From the NCBI RefSeq assembly GCF_000203935.1, contig NC_008577.1, positions 2,790,001 through 2,854,000 of the forward strand: a DNA stretch of 64,000 bases. Reading direction: 5' to 3'. Below are positions 58,212 to 64,000 of the stretch, one piece after another. The notes under the pieces are model-generated. The model worked only from the letters and a program-made list of their open reading frames with translations. It did no database searches and was not told the DNA's origin. This DNA is from Shewanella sp. ANA-3. GTDB taxonomy: Bacteria; Pseudomonadota; Gammaproteobacteria; Enterobacterales; Shewanellaceae. Made by a program: the position numbers and the translations under genes. Each line of letters opens with the position of its first letter. Position 1 is the stretch's first letter.

Positions 58212-59759
58212 ATGAGAGTATCACTTTATGTTGTAGCAGGGGGATTTGCCCTGCTCACAGGTTGTCAGACTTTAGACAACCATCAGGTGACCAAACCTGA
58301 AGCTGAAACCGTCACAACTGAAAATACCGTCCCACAGTATTATCTCGCAACCGAACCTGAGTCGGCGCAAATTACTGATGTATGGGAGCGAATTCGTCAA
58401 GGAATGCAACTCCCCGTTCCTGACAAAAAATTAGTTAACTATTATCGCGATTGGTACATCAAGAACCCCAAACACCTCGAAGTGATTTCTGAGCGTGCGG
58501 CGCCTTACATGTATTTGATCGTCGAAGAGCTTGAAAAGCGCCATCTCCCCATTGAGATCGCGTTGCTGCCGATTATCGAAAGCGCCTTCGATCCCAGTGC
58601 ATCCTCAGCCAGTGCCGCCTCAGGGCTTTGGCAATTTACAACCCCAATGGCCAGCCATTTTGGGTTAGAGATGAACTGGTGGTACGACGGCCGTCGCGAT
58701 GTGCCCGCCTCCACGGTGGCCGCGTTGGACATGCTCGAATACCTGTATGACAAAACCAATAATAATTGGCTTTATGCGATTGCAGCTTACAACTCGGGCG
58801 AGTCTCGCGTCCTCAATGCGATTAAACGCAATGAAGATAAAGGCCTTAAAACCGATTTTTGGTCACTGGATCTGCCAAAAGAGACTGAGCGTTATGTGCC
58901 ACAATTGTTGGCCCTCGCCGAAGTGATTAAACATGCCGACGAATACGGCATTACGCTAGCGCCAATTGACAACAGCCCTTCTATTGAAGTGGTTGATATC
59001 GATAGCCAAATTGACTTGGCCATGGCGGCTGGGCTCGCCAATATGACGACCCATGAGCTATTAAAACTCAATCCTGGATACAACCGCTGGGCCACTGCAC
59101 CGACGGGACCCCATACGCTGGTATTGCCGATTGATAAGTCAGAAGAGTTTAAAAAAGCACTGGCCGAAACCGAGAGTGAAGCCCGTGTGAGTTGGCTCAG
59201 ATACACCATTAAATCCGGTGACAGTATCGGTGCCATTGCCAAGAAACACCATACCACAGTCAATGCGATCCGTGCGGCTAATGGTATGAAAAATAACAAT
59301 ATCGTTGCGGGTAGACACCTAATTATTCCGGTCTCTGCCGACGATAAACAGCTGTATGCCATGTCAACCAGCCAGAAGTTACCTAAAAAAGCGGCAACTT
59401 CAACCTCTGGCAATAAGTTGACTTACCAAGTGAAATCCGGCGATACCCTATGGCAAATCGCGCAGAATCATAAGGTATCGGTGAAACAGCTCACCGCTTG
59501 GAACCATTTAAACAAAGACAGTAAATTGCAGATGGGCCAAAAACTGACCATCGTTGCGCCGCCAACCCAAGCGGAAGCGGAGCAGATTCGCACCGTCAGC
59601 TACAAGGTGAAATCTGGCGACTCCTTAGCGCGCATTGCCAGCAAGTTTAAAGTGACGGTTGCCGAGCTGCTCGAGTGGAATAGCTTAACCTCATCGCAAT
59701 ACATTCAACCCGGCCAAGTGTTAAAGCTGGTGGTGGATGAAAGCAATTTAAATGCGTGA
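58212..59759 (+). CDS. mltD: Membrane-bound lytic murein transglycosylase D
   Basis: An outer-membrane lipoprotein of 515 aa that cleaves peptidoglycan with formation of 1,6-anhydro-MurNAc. It has a lipobox (FALLTGCQ), then the SLT catalytic domain with Glu in LLPIIESAFDPSASS and ASGLWQFTTPMA. Three LysM repeats follow, beginning at RYTIKSGDSIGAIA, TYQVKSGDTLWQIA and SYKVKSGDSLARIA. The ATG at 58212 places the lipoprotein signal at the N terminus. The gloB-mltD neighbourhood is the same as in E. coli, with a terminator after it. Confidence 0.94.
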   Translation: MRVSLYVVAGGFALLTGCQTLDNHQVTKPEAETVTTENTVPQYYLATEPESAQITDVWERIRQGMQLPVPDKKLVNYYRDWYIKNPKHLEVISERAAPYMYLIVEELEKRHLPIEIALLPIIESAFDPSASSASAASGLWQFTTPMASHFGLEMNWWYDGRRDVPASTVAALDMLEYLYDKTNNNWLYAIAAYNSGESRVLNAIKRNEDKGLKTDFWSLDLPKETERYVPQLLALAEVIKHADEYGITLAPIDNSPSIEVVDIDSQIDLAMAAGLANMTTHELLKLNPGYNRWATAPTGPHTLVLPIDKSEEFKKALAETESEARVSWLRYTIKSGDSIGAIAKKHHTTVNAIRAANGMKNNNIVAGRHLIIPVSADDKQLYAMSTSQKLPKKAATSTSGNKLTYQVKSGDTLWQIAQNHKVSVKQLTAWNHLNKDSKLQMGQKLTIVAPPTQAEAEQIRTVSYKVKSGDSLARIASKFKVTVAELLEWNSLTSSQYIQPGQVLKLVVDESNLNA

Positions 59760-59874
59760 TGTTTAGTACTTAGCGACATAGCTGCTTAGATATTGAGTTA
59801 AGCCCATTAATCTGTACAAAAGCAGTGCAGGTTCGGCAAGCATTAAACACTTAAGCCTTTTAATAGGGCAAACA

Positions 59875-59911
59875 AAAAGGCAGTAACACTTGGTTACTGC
59901 CTTTTTTATTC
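59875..59911. terminator. Terminator after mltD
   Basis: A 13-bp perfect stem (AAAAGGCAGTAAC / GTTACTGCCTTTT) with an ACTTG loop and a following TT run, between convergent mltD and the BsuPI lipoprotein gene. Confidence 0.88.
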
Positions 59912-60022
59912 GCAAGATCCGTCCAAAATCCCCTCGAGACTTGTACTTCGAGCCTGCTGTCTTTCAATCTGCAATGTTAAATACACAGTAGTTTGCAAGA
60001 ATGGCGCTATGTTTAGCAACCG

Positions 60023-60682
60023 CTACTCGAGGGTGAGCAAGTACACCACGGGCGCCATTGCTGGCAATTCACTCTCCAGCGCCTTAGCGGCAAATTGCGC
60101 CTCAAGATGGGCTCCTTCATTTGGGATCCCAGCCAAGGCTTTTGCCGGGATCGCAAACCTGACCACCAGCTCCTCACCAGCCGCTAACTGAGTATCACGC
60201 AGGGCTTGAGTAAACATCATATCGTCAGACCAAGCCCAAAGACGCTTTCCTTGCACTGTGGTCAGTAGCAAATCGGCTGTCATGCCCGAGTGATAACGCA
60301 GTGCAACCGCCTGAGTCGAGGGATTGCGAACCGTTAATGTCGCCTTAAGGGGTTGTTTAAAATCCACAAAAGCATCGAGGGAAAGCGTACCAGTGAGCAA
60401 AGCCTGAGACTGATTGTTCGAAACCTGTTCCACTTTTAAGCTGGATTTTGCTTCAATTCCCTGTAGTTTGGCCGCTAAATCGGCGGTCTGTACCACTTCA
60501 GGTTGTTTCGCCGCCTCGGTACGAATATCCGTTTTTGGCGGATTAGGCTGGGCCTGCGGGGCAAAGCAGCCAAACAGCTGCCCCGCCACCAATGCCATCC
60601 CAAGTGGGCGCGCAATGCGTGTTAATGTCTGCTTAGGTCGACGCTTGCTAGCAGAAACATGCTTAGCGATGTGTTTTCCCAT
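60023..60682 (-). CDS. Lipoprotein with BsuPI-like domain
   Basis: A 219-residue predicted lipoprotein: a long basic N-region, a hydrophobic core (GMALVAGQLFGC) with a lipobox Cys, then a linker and a C-terminal beta-sandwich resembling the intracellular proteinase inhibitor BsuPI domain (LKATLTVRNPSTQAVALRYHSG; WAWSDDMMFTQAL; LAAGEELVVRF). Its function in the envelope is unknown. It begins 3 bp after the AsmA gene and so is in the rraA-AsmA-lipoprotein transcript. The first 25 or so residues are unusually long for a signal peptide; an internal start (MALVAGQ...) would also fit. Confidence 0.72.
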   Translation of the reverse strand: MGKHIAKHVSASKRRPKQTLTRIARPLGMALVAGQLFGCFAPQAQPNPPKTDIRTEAAKQPEVVQTADLAAKLQGIEAKSSLKVEQVSNNQSQALLTGTLSLDAFVDFKQPLKATLTVRNPSTQAVALRYHSGMTADLLLTTVQGKRLWAWSDDMMFTQALRDTQLAAGEELVVRFAIPAKALAGIPNEGAHLEAQFAAKALESELPAMAPVVYLLTLE

Positions 60683-60684
60683 GC

Positions 60685-62505
60685 CTAAAAACCACCGAGT
60701 TTTTTCAGTAGGGAGTCCTTTAATTTATCCTTGGCTTTATCCGTTTCTTCCTTCAACTGATTGTTCAGCAGCGCTTGGGTATCTAAGGCATACTCAGGTT
60801 TTTGGAAGGTGCCGGTGATCGCCAGTGGAATATCAATGCCAGCCAATGCATCTTTCTCGCTACCGCCCTGACCTTTGAGGGAATTGACTAAGGTCGTGGT
60901 CAATCGGTAATCCAAGCCTTCGGTCAACAGGTTTGCACTGCCTTTACCCGCCACCCGTAATAGCGGTGATGACATGGCAAGATCAGGATTTGTCGCTACA
61001 CCGTTTTCTAGGCTGAAGTTACCCGTCAGGCTCGAGAAGTCGGTTTTACGCTCTTCTTTGGTGTCGGCAGACATGTCACCTTTTAACTTGGCCTGAGCAC
61101 TACGGATCATTTGTGGAATATTCACCCCGTAAAGGGCACCGTCGGTAATATCAAAACGGCCATTAGCAAGTAGGTTTTTCTTCAACTGCTCTGGAATTAA
61201 ACTCTTACCTTTACCCTTAACGTTGAAATTGGCCGTACCTGCTAGGATTTCCAGCTCAGCGGCATCCTTAAGTAATGGACGAATTTGTACACCCGAGATT
61301 TGCTTATCAAATTGGTAACTGGCAACTTTTGAGCGGGCATCAACTTGCGCATTGAGCATCAATTTACCTTGGTAAAGATCCGCCGTCAGTTGCTTAAGAT
61401 CAACCACACCATTCTTAATGCCTAAATCCATCAACCAGTTCTGCGTTGACAGGTTCGCCACCTTGATGGATTTCACAGCCAATGTCAGTTTGGCATCTAA
61501 GCCATTGAGCGCGGTAAGATCTGGCTCAACCGCCTGAGTCTGTGAAGGCGTGGCAGCGGCTTGTTTTTCCGCCGTATCCGATTTTGGCAATAAGGCATCG
61601 AGGTCAATGTCACCCACTTGCAAATCCGCGTTAATTTGCGGCACTTTACCGCCGTAATTCACCGCCAACTTTCCCGCTGCATTGATATCCATCGCCGTTA
61701 ATTTACTGATGTCCGCCGACAACTGCTTTTTATCTAATGCGATTTGACTATTTAGACTAACCTCTGCGGTCAGTTTTTTATTGGGGATCCCCTCGCCTTC
61801 AACTTGAGTCTCAATATCCAACTTCTCAATCACCAGCTGATTAAAATCATGGCTTAACTTGATTTGTCCTTCGCCTTTACTGCTTACAGTCATATCAGGT
61901 AGGGTCGCGGCGAATTCGTAGGCCATAGGTGCAAATTTATCGAGTGAAAATGCCCCCAGTGTAAATTGCTTCAAGGTTAAGGTTTGGGTTTGTCCCTTGG
62001 CTTCATCAATCAAATTGATTTCGGTATTGGTAATCGAAACGCCGCCCACATCAATGCTGGTTAATTGTGCTTTGGCGCTTGGCTCGGCAGGCGTTGCGGT
62101 TTTTTCTGCGCCCTTGCCCGTTAAGCCATCGAGGCTCGAACTGCCATTTTTACGGGTGACCAGATTGATTTTTGCACCATCAAGGCTTAGCTGCGCGATT
62201 TCAATTTGCTTGCTAAACAGTGGCATAAGCTCGACTTCTGCCACAGCTTTATTCACTTCAAGCATAGCTTTAGGTGTAAATCCCTCGGGATTAGAGAGTG
62301 AAATCCCCCCTAGATTGATCCCAACCGTCGGGAAAAATGTCCACGACAAATCATCACCGATGACAAGCTCACGCCCTGTCTGCTTTTTAACGGAATTGAC
62401 AATTTCTGGTTTAAAATCATTAGGGTCGAAAAATACGGTGAGATATAAGGTGACTGCAACCACTAAGGTCACCAGAAGAGCTAAAAGCCACTTAATGAAT
62501 TTCAT
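60685..62505 (-). CDS. AsmA-family envelope protein
   Basis: A 606-residue protein anchored by one N-terminal helix (FIKWLLALLVTLVVAVTLYL), with a large periplasmic region. The N-terminal AsmA domain (FDPNDFKPEIVNSVKKQTGR; IGDDLSWTFFPTVGINLGG) and C-terminal AsmA-like repeat (GVNIPQMIRSAQAKL) are clear. AsmA proteins belong to the AsmA/TamB group implicated in phospholipid traffic and outer-membrane assembly. The ATG at 62505 follows AAGGATG. It is downstream of rraA on the same strand. Confidence 0.9.
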   Translation of the reverse strand: MKFIKWLLALLVTLVVAVTLYLTVFFDPNDFKPEIVNSVKKQTGRELVIGDDLSWTFFPTVGINLGGISLSNPEGFTPKAMLEVNKAVAEVELMPLFSKQIEIAQLSLDGAKINLVTRKNGSSSLDGLTGKGAEKTATPAEPSAKAQLTSIDVGGVSITNTEINLIDEAKGQTQTLTLKQFTLGAFSLDKFAPMAYEFAATLPDMTVSSKGEGQIKLSHDFNQLVIEKLDIETQVEGEGIPNKKLTAEVSLNSQIALDKKQLSADISKLTAMDINAAGKLAVNYGGKVPQINADLQVGDIDLDALLPKSDTAEKQAAATPSQTQAVEPDLTALNGLDAKLTLAVKSIKVANLSTQNWLMDLGIKNGVVDLKQLTADLYQGKLMLNAQVDARSKVASYQFDKQISGVQIRPLLKDAAELEILAGTANFNVKGKGKSLIPEQLKKNLLANGRFDITDGALYGVNIPQMIRSAQAKLKGDMSADTKEERKTDFSSLTGNFSLENGVATNPDLAMSSPLLRVAGKGSANLLTEGLDYRLTTTLVNSLKGQGGSEKDALAGIDIPLAITGTFQKPEYALDTQALLNNQLKEETDKAKDKLKDSLLKKLGGF

Positions 62506-62547
62506 AGAAACATCCTTATCAATAACATCTTGAATTTTTGGTAACAC

Positions 62548-63042
62548 TTAACTTAGAAAGGCAAAGTTTAATGATGCCTCGCTCACGGCAATACCATTCT
62601 CATCGGCATAAAGCATCATGCCGGGTTTTACTGTCACAGCGCCAAACTCAATCGGCACATCGATGTGACCTTGGTTTAATTTTTCGGTCTTGATCGGCAT
62701 AGCCCCTAGGGCATAGACGCCGAGATTAAAAGTGGAAAGCCTTGCCACATCACGGACATAGCCATTAATCACCACACCTTGCCAACCGTTATCGAGGGCA
62801 CTTTGCGCGATCAAATCCCCAAGTAACGCCCGCCGGGGTGAACCGCCACCATCGACGACCAATACTTTTCCATGACCGGGCTGGGCCAGCACTTCTTTCA
62901 CTTTGGAGTTATCTTCAAAACATTTGACCGTCACAACTTCACCCCAAAACAGACGCTTACCACCAAAACTGCGAAAATCGAGCGGTAACAGCGACAGTTT
63001 TGTAGGGTAGTGATCGAACAAATCAGGCAATAGATCAAGCAT
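62548..63042 (-). CDS. rraA: RraA family protein (ribonuclease E regulator)
   Basis: A 164-residue protein of the RraA fold. E. coli RraA binds and inhibits RNase E; related proteins are HMG/CHA-type aldolases. GHGKVLVVDGGGSPRRALLGD and GVVINGYVRDVARL are characteristic. The Asp/Arg pair expected of aldolases (GVVINGYVRD) is present, so an aldolase cannot be excluded. It starts a reverse-strand operon with the AsmA gene. Confidence 0.87.
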   Translation of the reverse strand: MLDLLPDLFDHYPTKLSLLPLDFRSFGGKRLFWGEVVTVKCFEDNSKVKEVLAQPGHGKVLVVDGGGSPRRALLGDLIAQSALDNGWQGVVINGYVRDVARLSTFNLGVYALGAMPIKTEKLNQGHIDVPIEFGAVTVKPGMMLYADENGIAVSEASLNFAFLS

Positions 63043-63261
63043 TTGGATCTCCGCGAAGTGAAAAGTTTAGACTAACCATTATTGTAGACCCCTACAAGCC
63101 CAATGCGAAACTCGACTTTTTAATGAGGTTTACACTTTAAATAGTTTATGAGCATTGGCATAAACATGATAATCTGCGATAGTTAACCTCCTATGACACC
63201 CGCTTGGGTACGTTAATTCATTATTTCGCTTCTCAACTTCTTGTAATAAAGTGAACACCAA

Positions 63262-63582
63262 ATGACAACAGATCTTGATTTGCAAAGCGCTATTGCCGCG
63301 CTCGATGAATATGGATATGAGAAAAAAGCCTCAACGGATCTTGAGCAAGCCCGTAATAAACAACAAATGGGGAAATATATCAAATCCCTAGACTACAGTT
63401 TACGTCGATTATTGATATTGCAAGAAACTGTTAACGAATTAGTAGAAGAAAAGAAACATCAGCTTGCACAACAAGAAAACATTCAAACCTATAAAACCAA
63501 AATCATTAACCTCTCTCGCGAATTAAACCTTTCCTACGAAGAAGTATTAGCCATCATGGCAGATGCTGACACTAAGAAATAA
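63262..63582 (+). CDS. Small helical/coiled-coil protein, possibly H-NS-like
   Basis: A 106-residue, highly charged, almost fully helical protein. The central part (residues about 40-75) looks coiled-coil (LRRLLILQETVNELVEEKKHQLAQQ). The C-terminal half (TKIINLSRELNLSYEEVLAIM) resembles the oligomerisation-linker segment of H-NS/MvaT proteins, but no AT-hook-like DNA-binding motif follows. I call it hypothetical. The start at 63262 has no strong ribosome site (TAATAAAGTGAACACCAA). Confidence 0.6.
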   Translation: MTTDLDLQSAIAALDEYGYEKKASTDLEQARNKQQMGKYIKSLDYSLRRLLILQETVNELVEEKKHQLAQQENIQTYKTKIINLSRELNLSYEEVLAIMADADTKK

Positions 63583-63742
63583 CCCACTTCGATATTCAAC
63601 GCATCTTACCCTTTCCGCTAATATCTCGATTCAATACGGCATCTCAGGATTGTTGCTTCAGTGATTTTGGCGGTCTTAAGGACGTTATGGAACATCATTC
63701 ATGACCAATGAATCGATTTTAAGCGAATGGCGTTTAGCGAAT

Positions 63743-63775
63743 AGATATAAGGCGCTCTGTTAGCGCCTTATATCT
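63743..63775 (-). terminator. Perfect 14-bp stem-loop after the DUF885 gene
   Basis: AGATATAAGGCGCT and AGCGCCTTATATCT pair perfectly around CTGTT, 11 bp beyond the stop of the reverse-strand DUF885 gene. No clean T-run follows, so it may be a terminator or an mRNA 3'-end stabiliser. Confidence 0.65.
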
Positions 63776-63785
63776 GGATGATGGA

Positions 63786-64000
63786 TTACTGCTCTAACAT
63801 TAATTGGCGAATATATTTCACCGGCGCACTACCATAACTTAAGAACTTCTCATGGAATGCTTTTAGGTCAAAATCCTTGCCTTTAAGTTGCTTATATTCT
63901 TCTCGGAAATCGTAAATTTCACGGTAACCCGAGTAGTAACTGGTCAGCTGCACTTGGCTTAGGGTGGCACGGCGCCATTTGCCTTCCGCCTCAGCACGTT
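63786..64000 (-). CDS. C-terminal end of a DUF885-family protein
   Basis: The reverse frame ends at TAA (63786-63788) and stays open to the window edge. The 70 or so visible residues include KWRRATLSQVQLTSYYSGY, EIYDFREEYKQLKGKDFDL, and FHEKFLSYGSAPVKYIRQLM. This matches the C terminus of DUF885 proteins, putative secreted metallopeptidases. The rest lies outside the window. Confidence 0.75.
   Translation of the reverse strand, partial: RAEAEGKWRRATLSQVQLTSYYSGYREIYDFREEYKQLKGKDFDLKAFHEKFLSYGSAPVKYIRQLMLEQ

Overview
The window is gammaproteobacterial and reads as a Shewanella chromosome, most like the S. putrefaciens group. Three things point there: a GlyGly-CTERM lipoprotein, a respiratory arsenate reductase pair (arrAB) divergent from arsDABC, and an arsR-E-F-G organoarsenical operon of the type described from S. 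putrefaciens. The species call is inference; no search was run.

Left chromosomal flank (1-10.3 kb): two hypothetical genes, a rhombotarget lipoprotein, peptide deformylase, an alkyltransferase-like protein, a DUF3108 protein, a YafJ-type amidotransferase, fadE with candidate FadR and PsrA operators, and a cation/proton antiporter with a TrkA-N domain.

Genomic island (about 10.38-52.09 kb, 41.7 kb): bounded by a 50-bp direct repeat made of the 3' part of tRNA-Asp. The left copy (10333-10382) is an orphan fragment; the right copy is the end of an intact tRNA-Asp. GGTCAC direct repeats lie just inside both ends and look like integrase arm sites. The island holds (a) an IS1634-family element with a 6-bp target duplication; (b) a metallo-hydrolase/AraC pair flanked by a degenerate repeat; (c) a reverse-strand arsenic operon group: a small secreted protein, arsJ, GAPDH, a dual-specificity-type phosphatase, a mini-thioredoxin, arsP, arsC, arsR, arsC and arsR; (d) a second ArsP-like permease with a cysteine-pair repeat loop, followed by a eukaryotic-type glutathione synthetase; (e) arrAB divergent from arsD-arsA-arsB-arsC; (f) arsR-E-F-G followed by an MFP/RND efflux pair; (g) a three-gene operon with two very large tyrosine recombinases; (h) a second integration module (excisionase-like protein, DUF3596-type integrase, HD protein, divergent HTH regulator); (i) a decayed IS3-family element; and (j) nnrS-nrfA for NO and nitrite reduction.

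The arsenic genes make one programme: arsenate respiration (ArrAB); cytoplasmic arsenate reduction by two LMW-phosphatase-type and one glutaredoxin-type ArsC; As(III) extrusion (ArsDAB); export of arsenate as 1-arseno-3-phosphoglycerate (GAPDH/ArsJ); organoarsenical handling (ArsP, ArsEFG); and probably a local thiol supply (glutathione synthetase). Near-identical ATATAyGA palindromes in front of several of these operons suggest shared ArsR control.

Right chromosomal flank (52.1-64 kb): two tRNA-Asp genes, a TIGR03503 protein, dnaQ, rnhA, a LysR regulator, a YafS-like methyltransferase, gloB, mltD (the E. coli mltD-gloB-yafS-rnhA-dnaQ neighbourhood with an added LysR gene), a BsuPI-domain lipoprotein, an AsmA protein, rraA, a small coiled-coil protein and the end of a DUF885 gene.
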